Of a DNA stretch of 64,000 bases, positions 26,325-35,017 are shown piece by piece. The stretch covers positions 36,583 through 100,582 of the forward strand of contig NZ_JXLE01000004.1 in NCBI RefSeq assembly GCF_001886265.1, given 5' to 3'. The notes beneath the pieces were generated by a model. That model was not told the origin of the DNA. It made no database searches and worked only from the letters and a program-made list of their open reading frames with translations. The position numbers were made by a program, and so were the translations under genes. Position 1 is the stretch's first letter. Each line of letters begins with the position of its first letter. The DNA comes from Enterococcus thailandicus (GTDB lineage Bacteria > Bacillota > Bacilli > Lactobacillales > Enterococcaceae).

Positions 26325-27314
26325 TTAGCCCCATGAGATGGTTGCAACTGGACTGGTTAAAGCTTTTGTCCATTCCGTTGTTGTCAAATCAATCAATGTC
26401 AGAGAAAGACCTTGCATATCAATAGAGGTCATATAGTTCCCAACCTTGTGGAAATCAACGTCAATATCTTTAGCCGCAAGTAAAGTTAACACATCATTTA
26501 TAAAGACAAATTGTTCCATTAAAGGAGTGCCACCCATACCATTGACCAAGACACCAACTTTTTTTGGCGTTTCTGGATAAGCCTGAACTAATTTTTCAAC
26601 TAATTCTTGTGCTAATTGTTTTGAAGGTTGTAATTTTTCGCGACGATATCCTGGCTCTCCATGAATACCAACGCCGAATTCGATTTCATCTTCTGCTAAA
26701 GTAAAACCAGGTTTCCCAACTTCAGGGACAGTTGCCGCTGCTAAAGCAACGCCAATCGTTTTGGTTGCTTGGATAACCTTTTCACCGAGCTCTTTTAATT
26801 CTGCTAAAGAAGCGCCACTTCGTGCAGCGTCACCTAAGATTTTATGAACAAGAACTGTTCCGGCAACACCACGCTTTCCAGCGGTATAAGTGCTGTCTTC
26901 TACAGCAATATCGTCATCAACAACAACGATTTCTGTTGGAATGTCGTTCATTTCGGCTAAGTCTTTTGCCATTTCAAAGTTCAAGATGTCACCAGTATAA
27001 TTTTTAACAATCAATAAAACACCTTTGCCTTGGTTGGTTGCTTCGATAGCGCGTTCGATTTGATCTGGTGTAGGAGAAGTGAAGACATCACCTAAAACCG
27101 CTGCACTTAACATTCCGTCACCGACAAAACCAGCATGTGCAGGCTCATGCCCGCTTCCGCCACCAGAAACTAATCCGACTTGTGCATTCTCTGTTTGATT
27201 TTTAGCAATTACTCTGGAATCATCGACGCGATGAACAAGTGTTGAATAACTTTTTACCATTCCTTCAAGCATTTCTTCGATAATGTTTTGTGGTTCATTA
27301 ATGATTTTCTTCAT
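26325..27314 (-). CDS. dhaK: Dihydroxyacetone kinase substrate-binding subunit DhaK
   Basis: A 329-residue subunit that binds dihydroxyacetone covalently through His218 in GVGIHGEPGY; SGGGSGHEPAHAGFVG (50-65) forms the other side of the site. The product, dihydroxyacetone phosphate, enters glycolysis. ATG 27314 begins MKKIINEPQN as in homologues; the frame is open 100 bases further into dhaM and is not used. The dhaM stop and dhaK start are adjacent, which indicates translational coupling. Confidence 0.94.
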   Translation of the reverse strand: MKKIINEPQNIIEEMLEGMVKSYSTLVHRVDDSRVIAKNQTENAQVGLVSGGGSGHEPAHAGFVGDGMLSAAVLGDVFTSPTPDQIERAIEATNQGKGVLLIVKNYTGDILNFEMAKDLAEMNDIPTEIVVVDDDIAVEDSTYTAGKRGVAGTVLVHKILGDAARSGASLAELKELGEKVIQATKTIGVALAAATVPEVGKPGFTLAEDEIEFGVGIHGEPGYRREKLQPSKQLAQELVEKLVQAYPETPKKVGVLVNGMGGTPLMEQFVFINDVLTLLAAKDIDVDFHKVGNYMTSIDMQGLSLTLIDLTTTEWTKALTSPVATISWG

Positions 27315-27315
27315 T

Positions 27316-27714
27316 TTATTTCCAACCTTTCTTTGCTGCCTGCTTTGCTTCATTGACAATATGGTCGGGATCGTCAGAAACACTTGCTGTGATTCCAGCT
27401 GCGAATGCTCCTTCAACTAAGGGGGCATCAACTAACACATATTTTTCTTGTTGTTCTGGTTCTAATAAATCATATGCAAGTTCAGCACTTAAGACAGCAC
27501 TGCCAAGATCAGCGAAGACAAAAAAGATATCACTATCAGTTGCTTCATTGATTGCATCTACAATTTTGGTTGGATCGCTACCTAATTCTCCGTCAGAAGT
27601 TCCACCTAGGGAAAAGAGCACGACATTCTCACTTTTGCCCATTTGCTCAATCATTTCTTTGAGCCCATCTGTAATCATTTGACTATGAGAAACGAGTAAG
27701 ATACTTTTTTTCAT
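27316..27714 (-). CDS. dhaM: PTS phosphotransfer subunit DhaM (EIIA-mannose domain only)
   Basis: A 132-residue protein that passes phosphate from HPr to DhaL-ADP. The active His10 lies in LLVSHSQMI, with LGGTSDGELGSDP near 38 as in EIIA(Man)-type domains. Like other Firmicute versions it lacks the HPr and EI-like domains fused in E. coli DhaM. AAAGGAG precedes ATG 27714. It sits between gldA and dhaK. Confidence 0.92.
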   Translation of the reverse strand: MKKSILLVSHSQMITDGLKEMIEQMGKSENVVLFSLGGTSDGELGSDPTKIVDAINEATDSDIFFVFADLGSAVLSAELAYDLLEPEQQEKYVLVDAPLVEGAFAAGITASVSDDPDHIVNEAKQAAKKGWK

Positions 27715-27730
27715 TCCAAAAAACTCCTTT

Positions 27731-28867
27731 TTAGTTACGCATTCTATCTTTGTAGGCTTGTCCAATTCGATCAGCGACGATTAGAGCGTTTGCGACATCT
27801 TCGACAACAATTGGGAACGGCATTGAATGAATGGATTCTTCAGGAATGCAAGCGATTTTTGCTACTTCAAGTGCTTCTTCATAAGTAATGTGATCCACAC
27901 CTAGATCAGCTAGCGTCAATGGCAATCCAACAGAAGCCATGAAGTCCATGACGTCATTCATTTCTTCCGTTTTTGCATCTTCCAGAACTAACTGAGTTAA
28001 GGTTGCAAAAGCAACTTTTTCACCATGAAGGTAACTATGTGCACCAGGTAAAACAGTCATTCCGTTATGAATGGCATGAGCCGCAGCTAAACCACCACTT
28101 TCAAATCCTAAACCAGATAACAAAATATTTGTTTCGACAATTTTACTCAATGATTCAGTCACTAAATTCGCATCACAAGCAATTTTTGCATTCAAGCCGT
28201 CTTCTTGTAAATGTTCCCAACATAATTTTGCCATCGCTAAGGCAGCATAAGTGCCACTAGCCGGAGGAGTTAAGCCTTCTCTTGAACCCATTGGCAAACT
28301 TGCGTTAACGCGGGAATAAGAATCATGCGTTGCACGTGCTTCAAAATAAGTTGATAATGCGTCACCCATACCAGCAACCAAGAAACGAGTAGGTGCTTTT
28401 GCCACCACTTTTGTATCCACTAAGACAACGCTTGGACTTTGTTTAAAGTAAGCATAGTCGTCAAATGAACCGTCTTCATGGTACAAAACAGCCGAGTGAG
28501 AGGTTGGCGCATCTTGTGCTGCAATTGTTGGAACAATAATTAATTTTTCACCCTCAGCTACAACTTTTGAAGCATCAATCGCTTTTCCGCCACCTAAACC
28601 AATAATGCAATCAGTGTGTTGTTCTTTAGCTACTTGTTGCAATCGTTTTGTTTCTGCTCGAGTGACTTCACCACTGAAACCGCCTTCAATAAATGATACA
28701 CCAAATTTCTCTGCGGTAGCATCTAGTTGTGGTCGAATACGATCCACATCAGCCGGGTTTGCAATCAGTAATGCAGAAGACCCAAAAGTCGATACGAAGT
28801 AACCTAAGTTCAGTAATTCATCTTCACCTTGTACATATTTGGTTGGTAAAATTAGTGCTTTTCTCAT
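27731..28867 (-). CDS. gldA: Glycerol dehydrogenase GldA
   Basis: A 378-residue NAD+ and Zn-dependent enzyme that oxidises glycerol to dihydroxyacetone, the substrate of the downstream DhaKLM kinase. It has GLGGGKAIDASKVVA near 92-106, TIAAQDAPTSHSAVLYHEDG near 118, the Zn ligand Asp in GMGDALSTYFEA and His in ESGGLAAAHAIHNG and PGAHSYLHGEKV. ATG 28867 follows AAGGAGGAAC. It is the first gene of the operon, as in enterococci that use the oxygen-independent glycerol route. Confidence 0.94.
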   Translation of the reverse strand: MRKALILPTKYVQGEDELLNLGYFVSTFGSSALLIANPADVDRIRPQLDATAEKFGVSFIEGGFSGEVTRAETKRLQQVAKEQHTDCIIGLGGGKAIDASKVVAEGEKLIIVPTIAAQDAPTSHSAVLYHEDGSFDDYAYFKQSPSVVLVDTKVVAKAPTRFLVAGMGDALSTYFEARATHDSYSRVNASLPMGSREGLTPPASGTYAALAMAKLCWEHLQEDGLNAKIACDANLVTESLSKIVETNILLSGLGFESGGLAAAHAIHNGMTVLPGAHSYLHGEKVAFATLTQLVLEDAKTEEMNDVMDFMASVGLPLTLADLGVDHITYEEALEVAKIACIPEESIHSMPFPIVVEDVANALIVADRIGQAYKDRMRN

Positions 28868-28895
28868 CAGTAGTTCCTCCTTGTTATCGTTTACT

Positions 28896-28904
28896 ATTAT
28901 AGCA
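28896..28904 (-). promoter_or_regulatory. Extended -10 promoter of the gldA-dha operon
   Basis: On the minus strand TGC-TATAAT gives a perfect -10 with TGn extension, about 29 bases before gldA. The -35 is poor, which suits activator dependence on the divergently encoded PocR/AraC protein. Confidence 0.6.
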
Positions 28905-28990
28905 TAAAGCGTTATCATCAAAGAATCATTGAACTTTGATACCGCTTTCTTTCGAGAATGTGTTGAAGTATTTTGTGAAATAGGATTATT

Positions 28991-29019
28991 TTGTCATTTT
29001 TAGAAAATCGTCCTATACT
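28991..29019 (+). promoter_or_regulatory. Promoter of the PocR/AraC regulator
   Basis: TTGTCA (28991-28996), 17-base spacer, TATACT (29014-29019), 20 bases before the start codon. Confidence 0.7.
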
Positions 29020-29038
29020 ACTAACTAGAGGTGAGAAA

Positions 29039-30058
29039 ATGAGCACAACTTTATTTGATATCGAACAAGTTTTAGATTTAGATAAATGGGAAAAAGTTCA
29101 AGAAAGTCTAGCCCTCGCTACACATTTGGCCATTATTTTAGTAGATTATCGGGGTAGACCAATTACGAAACACAGCCAAGTTCAACCTTTTTGCCAGTTA
29201 GTACGTAATCACCCTGAATTGGCTGTTTATTGTGAAAAATGTGATTCAAGAGGAGGTCTGGAAGCTGTTCGAACAGGAGAGCCGTTTATTTACCGTTGCC
29301 ATTTTAATATTGTTGATATGGCAATCCCAATTATGGTTGATAATCAATATGTTGGTGCAATCATGGCTGGAGAAGTTCTGCTAATAGATGGACAAGAAAA
29401 GTTAGAACAAGTTTTACAAGTAGAAGACCAAGAAAAATTGGAAGCATTTAAAGAAGAACACCACGAATTATTTGAACAATATCCCAAGTTTACCTTGGCT
29501 GATTTGCAGAGAACGGCTGTAATGTTAGAAAGTTTAAGCGAATACATCGTAACGGAAGCAATCAAAAAAGATTATTTAATCAAAGCGTATAAGCAGACAC
29601 TCCGCATTTCAAAAAAAGCAGAAGTACCGGATCAATCAGTTGATTTAAAAACAGTGCAAGCAGACATTCGTCAATCTTTATTGGAAAACCAATTAGGGAC
29701 AGAAAAAGATAGGTATCTAGCCAAAAATAAAATGCTGCAACCTGCAATTGATCTGATTTTTGCTAATAAAGGAAGTCATGTTGATCTAAATATGTTAGCC
29801 GATGTAACGAATTTGAGTCCAAGCTACTTAAGTCGACAGTTGAAAGAAGAGTTTGGAGAACCTTTCAGTCAAATTTATGCGAAATTAAAAATCTATTGGG
29901 CGGAACAATTATTGAGGACAACAGATTTAACAATCAGCGAAATTAGCGATCAATTAGGTTATGTTGAGGCCAGTTACTTTGTACGTTCATTCAAAAAAAT
30001 CAAGGGAATCACACCATTGAATTACCGTAAGCGACACAAACATTTTCCGATGGATTGA
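29039..30058 (+). CDS. PocR-domain AraC-family regulator
   Basis: A 339-residue regulator with an N-terminal PocR sensory domain (about 5-160; CQLVRNHPELAVYCEKCDSRGG and FIYRCHFN carry the conserved Cys residues) and a C-terminal AraC double helix-turn-helix (about 240-335; LSPSYLSRQLKEEFGEPF, ISDQLGYVEASYFVRSFKK). PocR domains are known to sense small diols such as 1,3-propanediol. ATG 29039 follows AGAGGTGAG. It is divergent from gldA-dhaMKL-dhaT and is its likely activator. Confidence 0.85.
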   Translation: MSTTLFDIEQVLDLDKWEKVQESLALATHLAIILVDYRGRPITKHSQVQPFCQLVRNHPELAVYCEKCDSRGGLEAVRTGEPFIYRCHFNIVDMAIPIMVDNQYVGAIMAGEVLLIDGQEKLEQVLQVEDQEKLEAFKEEHHELFEQYPKFTLADLQRTAVMLESLSEYIVTEAIKKDYLIKAYKQTLRISKKAEVPDQSVDLKTVQADIRQSLLENQLGTEKDRYLAKNKMLQPAIDLIFANKGSHVDLNMLADVTNLSPSYLSRQLKEEFGEPFSQIYAKLKIYWAEQLLRTTDLTISEISDQLGYVEASYFVRSFKKIKGITPLNYRKRHKHFPMD

Positions 30059-30092
30059 AGCAAGTCGCGAATCAAGCGAAAGAAAAAAGCAG

Positions 30093-30121
30093 TTGACATT
30101 CTTTTTTTTGAACGTTATGCT
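30093..30121 (+). promoter_or_regulatory. Promoter of the riboflavin operon
   Basis: TTGACA (30093-30098), 17-base spacer, TATGCT (30116-30121), just ahead of the FMN riboswitch. Confidence 0.75.
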
Positions 30122-30141
30122 TTTTTTGTTAATTGAATATG

Positions 30142-30272
30142 TTTCTTCGGGGCAGGGTGTAATTCCCGACCGACGGTGACAAGTCTAACTTGAAGTCCGT
30201 GACCCGCAATAGTTTGCGGTTGATCTAGTGAAAATCTAGAACCGACAGTTAAAGTCTGGATGGGAGAAGAAA
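30142..30272 (+). promoter_or_regulatory. FMN riboswitch (RFN element)
   Basis: The conserved RFN blocks are all present: GGGGCAGGGTG, AATTCCCGACCGACGGTGAC, AGTCCGTGACCCGC, GAACCGACAGTTAAAGTC and TGGATGGGAGAAGA. The P1 stem pairs TTTCTTC (30142-30148) with GAAGAAA (30266-30272). FMN binding would favour the terminator at 30344-30372 and turn off ribD-ribE-ribBA-ribH. Confidence 0.95.
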
Positions 30273-30343
30273 AACTTATCGAAAAAATGACGGGAAAAGT
30301 GACCCTTTTTTTGTCGTGCTTCTTTGAGTTTATTTTGACTATA

Positions 30344-30372
30344 AGCCTCGTGTAATTATACGGGGCTTTTTT
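30344..30372 (+). terminator. Expression-platform terminator of the FMN riboswitch
   Basis: AGCCTCGT pairs with ACGGGGCT and is followed by TTTTTT, about 20 bases before the ribD start. A smaller GGG/CCC hairpin with a T-run lies at about 30291-30310 and may also take part. Confidence 0.8.
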
Positions 30373-30393
30373 GTTTGGAAAGGAGGAATTCAT

Positions 30394-31452
30394 TTGCATG
30401 AACGATTTATGAAAAAAGCGATTCTAGCAGCGGAAAAAGGGCGTGGGAAAACATTTACGAACCCTTTAGTCGGTGCAGTCATTGTGAAAGGCAATCAAGT
30501 CCTAGCAGTCGGCGCACATTTAGCATATGGCGATGCGCATGCAGAAAAAGTAGCAATTGATTATTTATGCGATACTCCCGAAAAACTACTCAATTCAACA
30601 ATTTATGTCACTCTAGAACCTTGTGACCATCACGGAAAACAACCACCTTGTACAGAGGCAATTATTGCTGCTGGAATCAGGCAAGTAGTAGTCGGACAAG
30701 TAGACCCTAATCCTATAGTGTCTGGTCAGGGGATAAAAAAACTACGAGATCATGGGATTCATGTTTTAGTTGGTGTGTTAGAAGAAGAGGTTCGAAATTT
30801 AAACAGACATTACAATTATTTTTTTGAAAAGAAGCGGCCATTTGTTGCGCTAAAACAAGCAATATCATTAGATGGAAAGTTAGCATTATTGAACCAACGA
30901 ACCAGATTAACAAGTGAATATGTGGTGAAAAAAGTTCGCGAAGAAAGGGCGAATTACCAAGCAATTTTGGTAGGAAGTCAAACTATTTTGACTGACAATC
31001 CCAAGTTAACAAGTGCGATAAACGATTTTCCGTTTTATCGAGTAATCTTAGATCGACGAGGAAGGGTGTTCGAACACGAAAATCTTGCTGTTTTTCAAGA
31101 TGAAACAGCGCCAGTTTTGATTTTTACAGAACAGTCTGAAATTTGTCAGACATTACCGAAACATGTTGAGGTAATTTATCTGCCGAAAGTTTTGATTTCC
31201 GAGGTATTAACAAAATTAGGAGAACGACTGATCCAATCTGTGTATGTTGAAGGTGGTGCAAAAATCCATGATGCTTTTTTGGCAAGTGCGTGTTGGGAAG
31301 AGCTGATTACTTACGTTGCACCTAAAATTTTAGGTGGTGATAGTGTTGCGAGTATGTCCTCTAGTCGACATGTTGAAAAAGTAACAGAATTGAACAATGT
31401 CACAATCCAAGCGTTAGGCAACACAATAAAAATCGTGGGGAGCAGAGTATAA
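30394..31452 (+). CDS. ribD: Riboflavin biosynthesis deaminase/reductase RibD
   Basis: A 352-residue bifunctional enzyme for the second and third steps of riboflavin synthesis. The N-terminal deaminase has Zn ligands His49-Ala-Glu51 and Cys77/Cys86 in EPCDHHGKQPPCTEA; the C-terminal reductase starts near 145 (RPFVALKQAISLDGKL). The start is TTG 30394, seven bases after AGGAGG, giving the expected N-terminus; the nearby ATG at 30398 is out of frame. It is first in the operon under the FMN riboswitch. Confidence 0.95.
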   Translation: MHERFMKKAILAAEKGRGKTFTNPLVGAVIVKGNQVLAVGAHLAYGDAHAEKVAIDYLCDTPEKLLNSTIYVTLEPCDHHGKQPPCTEAIIAAGIRQVVVGQVDPNPIVSGQGIKKLRDHGIHVLVGVLEEEVRNLNRHYNYFFEKKRPFVALKQAISLDGKLALLNQRTRLTSEYVVKKVREERANYQAILVGSQTILTDNPKLTSAINDFPFYRVILDRRGRVFEHENLAVFQDETAPVLIFTEQSEICQTLPKHVEVIYLPKVLISEVLTKLGERLIQSVYVEGGAKIHDAFLASACWEELITYVAPKILGGDSVASMSSSRHVEKVTELNNVTIQALGNTIKIVGSRV

Positions 31453-31453
31453 A

Positions 31454-32050
31454 ATGTTTACTGGATTGATTCAAGAGCAGGGAAAAGTGACTAAGATTAC
31501 ACGACATGGACACACAATCGAACTTACTTGCGAAGCGTCTGAACAATTGTTAGACAATTATCGAATTGGAGACAGTATGGCTATCAATGGTACATGTCTA
31601 ACGGCTATTGCAATCAACAATCAACGATTCTGTGTGGAAATGATGCCAGAAACGTATCAGCGAACGACTTTTTCGCAAATGAGAGTCGGAGATCCGGTCA
31701 ATTTGGAACGCGCATTGCCTTATAACGGACGACTAGAAGGACACTTGGTAACAGGGCACGTAGATGGAACGACTCGCTTGCTACAAAAAAAAATGCAAGA
31801 AAATGCCTTTGTTTTTGTTTTCGGATTACCGGGTACTTTTAAAGGTGAAATTATTCCGCAAGGATCGATTGCAATCAATGGTGTTAGTTTAACTGTTACA
31901 GCAGTGACCGAGCAGACCTTTTCGGTTAGCTTGATCCCACACTCAAAAGAACAAACGAATTTAGGAAAACTGGTTCAAGGACAATTGGTCAACATTGAAA
32001 CTGATTTACTAGGAAAGTATGTAAAGGCACAAGGAATTCTTAAGTGGTGA
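31454..32050 (+). CDS. ribE: Riboflavin synthase alpha chain RibE
   Basis: A 198-residue enzyme that converts two lumazine molecules to riboflavin plus a pyrimidine. Two internally repeated lumazine-binding barrels are visible, each starting MFTGLIQEQGKV-like and VTGHVDGTTRLL-like, with INGTCLTAIAI and INGVSLTVTAV repeated. It starts one base after the ribD stop, so translation is coupled. Confidence 0.95.
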   Translation: MFTGLIQEQGKVTKITRHGHTIELTCEASEQLLDNYRIGDSMAINGTCLTAIAINNQRFCVEMMPETYQRTTFSQMRVGDPVNLERALPYNGRLEGHLVTGHVDGTTRLLQKKMQENAFVFVFGLPGTFKGEIIPQGSIAINGVSLTVTAVTEQTFSVSLIPHSKEQTNLGKLVQGQLVNIETDLLGKYVKAQGILKW

Positions 32051-32066
32051 AAGAAGGACAAGAGAG

Positions 32067-33245
32067 ATGAACCATAAAAAAATTGAAGAAGCTTTACTAG
32101 AATTACGAAAAGGAAACTTAATTATCGTAGCAGATGATGAAAGCCGGGAGGCAGAAGGAGATTTAGTTGGGATTGCAAACTTAGTATCACCAGAAACAAT
32201 TAATTTTATGACTAAATTTGCTCGAGGACTCATTTGTGCGCCAATCACTCTTCAACGTGCCAAGCAGCTACAGTTAACGGAGATGGTCCAAAAAAATACC
32301 GATCCATTTGGTACAGCATTTACGATCAGTGTTGATTATGAAACAACGGTAACTGGTATTTCTGCTTACGATCGAGCAAAGACGATCAAAGCTTTAGGGC
32401 AAACAACAACGAAAGCTACGATGTTCCATCAACCGGGCCACATTTTTCCGTTGATAGGCAAGGAAGGCGGCGTCTTGAAGCGAAGAGGACACACGGAAGC
32501 TGCACTTGATTTAGCAAAATTAACCAATCAATCAGAAGCTGCCTATATATGTGAGATTTTAAATGAAGATGGAACAATGGCACGTTTGGAGCAACTAAAA
32601 GTTTTGGCGCATAGCTGGCAGATGCCACTTATTACTGTCGAAGAGTTGAAACAATATTTGGAAGAGCAACGACCAACTGTTCAACTACCTACAGCATATG
32701 GTGACTTTGAATTAACTTTGTTTGAGGACAACGCTGGTGAAGAACATTTATTGCTAACAAAAGGTGATGTGCGAAAGAGTGAAGAACCTTTACTCGTGCG
32801 TATTCATTCTGAATGTTTGACTGGCGATGTATTTGGTTCCCACCGTTGTGACTGTGGCGACCAGCTTCATGAAGCTATGAGGATGATTTCGGAAAGAGGA
32901 ACAGGCGCTATTCTTTATTTACGTCAAGAAGGCAGAGGCATTGGTTTAAAAAATAAATTATTGGCTTATCAACTACAAGAAACAGGTATTGATACTTATG
33001 ATGCGAATCTTGCTTTAGGATTTGAGCCAGATGAGCGAACGTACCAATTTGCGGTAGAAATGTTAAAGAAAACGGGTATTCAGAGAATCGAATTATTGAC
33101 GAATAATCCAGAAAAAGTGACACAGTTGATGGAACAAGGAATTGAGGTCGTTAAACGCGTGCCGCTTGAGATCCCGCCAGAAAAAGAAAACTATACGTAT
33201 CTACAAACGAAAAAAACAAGATTTCATCACTTATTATCAATTTGA
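32067..33245 (+). CDS. ribBA: RibBA: DHBP synthase / GTP cyclohydrolase II
   Basis: A 392-residue bifunctional enzyme. The N-terminal DHBP synthase domain (about 1-200) has [27 protein letters not shown] and GHIFPL. The C-terminal GTP cyclohydrolase II domain (about 205-390) has Zn ligands from Cys250 on ([18 protein letters not shown]) and [10 protein letters not shown]. The acidic block reads [10 protein letters not shown] where DDEDRENEGD is usual. It lies 16 bases after ribE. Confidence 0.94.
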   Translation: MNHKKIEEALLELRKGNLIIVADDESREAEGDLVGIANLVSPETINFMTKFARGLICAPITLQRAKQLQLTEMVQKNTDPFGTAFTISVDYETTVTGISAYDRAKTIKALGQTTTKATMFHQPGHIFPLIGKEGGVLKRRGHTEAALDLAKLTNQSEAAYICEILNEDGTMARLEQLKVLAHSWQMPLITVEELKQYLEEQRPTVQLPTAYGDFELTLFEDNAGEEHLLLTKGDVRKSEEPLLVRIHSECLTGDVFGSHRCDCGDQLHEAMRMISERGTGAILYLRQEGRGIGLKNKLLAYQLQETGIDTYDANLALGFEPDERTYQFAVEMLKKTGIQRIELLTNNPEKVTQLMEQGIEVVKRVPLEIPPEKENYTYLQTKKTRFHHLLSI

Positions 33246-33259
33246 GAATGGAGAAAACA

Positions 33260-33730
33260 ATGCATACTTTTGAAGGAAACTTTCATGGACAAACGAAAAA
33301 AATTGGGATTGTTATTGGACGATTTAACGAATTTATTACATCAAAACTACTAAGCGGGGCAATTGACAGCTTGGTTCGTCACGGCGTAGAAGAAGAAAAT
33401 ATTGATGTTTATTGGGTTCCAGGAGCCTTTGAAATTCCCTTTATGACCAAAAAAATCGTTGCAACGAATCAATATGATGGTGTGTTGACTCTTGGGGCGG
33501 TGATTCGTGGAGCAACGACTCATTACGAATTGGTTAGTAATGAAGTAGCAAAAGGTGTGGCACAAGTTGGTTTAGCATCAGAAATTCCAGTTATGTTTGG
33601 TGTTCTGACGACAGAAACAATTGAACAAGCAATTGAACGTTCAGGCACAAAAGCTGGAAATAATGGGGCAAACGTGGCGCAAGGATTACTCGAGATGATT
33701 TCCTTAACGCAACAAATTAGGAACAACTGA
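33260..33730 (+). CDS. ribH: Lumazine synthase RibH
   Basis: A 156-residue protein that condenses dihydroxybutanone phosphate with the ribityl pyrimidine and forms capsids or pentamers. Motifs are [38 protein letters not shown] (with the catalytic His) and [15 protein letters not shown] 33260 is chosen because GGAG lies ten bases upstream and the length matches the family; TTG 33242 and ATG 33248 are in frame but too early. It is the last gene of the rib operon. Confidence 0.95.
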   Translation: MHTFEGNFHGQTKKIGIVIGRFNEFITSKLLSGAIDSLVRHGVEEENIDVYWVPGAFEIPFMTKKIVATNQYDGVLTLGAVIRGATTHYELVSNEVAKGVAQVGLASEIPVMFGVLTTETIEQAIERSGTKAGNNGANVAQGLLEMISLTQQIRNN

Positions 33731-33774
33731 TTGCGGCTGCCTTAATTTGTTCGTTTACTTCAGTAAAGAATAAA

Positions 33775-33834
33775 AAGAGCAAGGGTTGAACTTTTTACTG
33801 ACTAGAAACAGTAGGAGGTTCAACCCTTGCTCTT
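33775..33834. terminator. Long-stem hairpin ending the rib operon
   Basis: A perfect 17-base inverted repeat pairs AAGAGCAAGGGTTGAAC with GTTCAACCCTTGCTCTT, with a smaller TACTG/CAGTA hairpin in the loop. The T-run is weak (TCTTG). Confidence 0.75.
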
Positions 33835-33943
33835 GTATAAGTGATGCGTATTTGTAATAACAGAATTTTTCTTGTTTTCGATAGAAAAATAAGGAAAATT
33901 GTATAACATTTGTAATAAAAACGAAAAACGGTTACATTTATCA

Positions 33944-33972
33944 TTGACTTTTGAAGAAGTTACCGTTATGAT
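33944..33972 (+). promoter_or_regulatory. Promoter of the antiterminator/PTS operon
   Basis: TTGACT (33944-33949), 17-base spacer, TATGAT (33967-33972), just upstream of the first RAT. Confidence 0.75.
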
Positions 33973-33984
33973 GTTCACATAAAA

Positions 33985-34061
33985 GGCGTGTTACTGGTCC
34001 GACCAGGCATCAACCAGCATGTAATAGACTGTGGGAGCAGTGTATTAATGTTGGCTTTTTT
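33985..34061 (+). promoter_or_regulatory. First RAT antiterminator and terminator
   Basis: The RAT lies at 33985-34014 (GGCGTGTTACTGGTCC then GACCAGGCATCAACC, a near-symmetrical hairpin as in sac/bgl leaders). It overlaps the 5' arm of a terminator, CCAGCATGTAATA against TATTAATGTTGG, followed by a T-run. The BglG-type protein encoded next is the expected ligand. Confidence 0.85.
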
Positions 34062-34086
34062 ATTGTCTTAGATTGGAGGTTGCGAG

Positions 34087-34905
34087 TTGGAGATCATCAA
34101 GAGTATCAACAACAATTTTGCATTAGCGATGAAAGATGGCAAAGAAGTTATTGTTGCAGAAGTGGGAATTGGCTTTGGAAAATTTCCTAAAACGATTGCA
34201 GAAGATGAAGTCGAAAAAGTATATCAATTAAATGATTCCAATTTAAATGGGATTAACTTGGCTCAGTTTCCGCTAGAAGTCATGAACTACTCTCATCAAA
34301 TTGTCAAAAAAGCTGAGCAAGAACTCCAGTTACCAACGACAGATCTTTTGTTTTTAAATGTTGCGGATCACACGAACTACATGTTGCAACGTTTAGACCA
34401 AGGAATTTCTTTAAGTGCACCGTTTCGAATTGAAATCGAAAAGTTTTTCCCGAAAGAATTTGAGCTGGGAAATTGGGCGGTGAATTATTTGGCGGAAGAG
34501 ACAGGTAAACAAATTCCTAGACAAGAAGCACACGCCTACGCCTTACATTTTATCAATAGTCAAGCAAGTCTTGGTGAGCGTGAAAAAGTAGATCCTTACA
34601 TTAAAATTATCAGTGATGTGAACAATATTATTACGTATCATTTTCATAAAGAGTTCCCAGAAGATTCATTCTACTATTTACGTTTTGTGACGCATCTTAA
34701 ATATTTTATTGCTAGGAAACTTAACCATGAGACAACTGAGTATCGAAAAAATGAATTGTATCAAACACTGCGTGCACAATATGTGCAAGAAGCGCAGTGC
34801 GTAAAGAAAATCGAGCATTATTTGCAGGAGTCTTACGGTTGGACGTTGGACGAAGAAGATTTGCTTTATCTGCTAATCCACATCAAAAAAATAAGTGAAA
34901 TTTGA
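34087..34905 (+). CDS. BglG/LicT-family transcriptional antiterminator
   Basis: A 272-residue RNA-binding antiterminator: CAT domain about 1-56 (INNNFALAM, GIGFGKFP) and two PRDs with conserved His residues (NVADHTNYML near 97, HAYALHFINSQ near 155, HLKYFIA, LLIHIKK). The start is TTG 34087 with GGAGG six bases upstream. RAT/terminator modules lie on both sides of the gene, like bglG in E. coli, so the protein controls its own synthesis and that of the downstream EIIBCA. Confidence 0.88.
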   Translation: MEIIKSINNNFALAMKDGKEVIVAEVGIGFGKFPKTIAEDEVEKVYQLNDSNLNGINLAQFPLEVMNYSHQIVKKAEQELQLPTTDLLFLNVADHTNYMLQRLDQGISLSAPFRIEIEKFFPKEFELGNWAVNYLAEETGKQIPRQEAHAYALHFINSQASLGEREKVDPYIKIISDVNNIITYHFHKEFPEDSFYYLRFVTHLKYFIARKLNHETTEYRKNELYQTLRAQYVQEAQCVKKIEHYLQESYGWTLDEEDLLYLLIHIKKISEI

Positions 34906-34981
34906 GTGTAACTGGTTCGACCAGGCATAACCAAAAAAACGACTCTCTTTTGATTGAAGAGGGCTAGTTTTTTTGGTTTTT
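34904..34981 (+). promoter_or_regulatory. Second RAT antiterminator and terminator
   Basis: The RAT at 34904-34932 (GAGTGTAACTGGTTC and GACCAGGCATAACC) begins inside the stop codon of the antiterminator gene. It overlaps a strong terminator, AACCAAAAAAAC plus GACTCTCTT against GAAGAGGG and GTTTTTTTGGTT. The element closely resembles the first RAT. Confidence 0.85.
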
Positions 34982-35017
34982 TGTTTTTTACGAACAATTT
35001 TTAAGGAGGAAAAAGAA

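Noticed and set aside
28902..28917. cre-like sequence upstream of gldA
   Set aside because: TGATAACGCTTTAT has about three mismatches to the cre consensus at conserved positions, too many to call.
30115..30399. 94-aa minus-strand ORF over the rib leader
   Set aside because: It lies on the complement of a clear FMN riboswitch and terminator.
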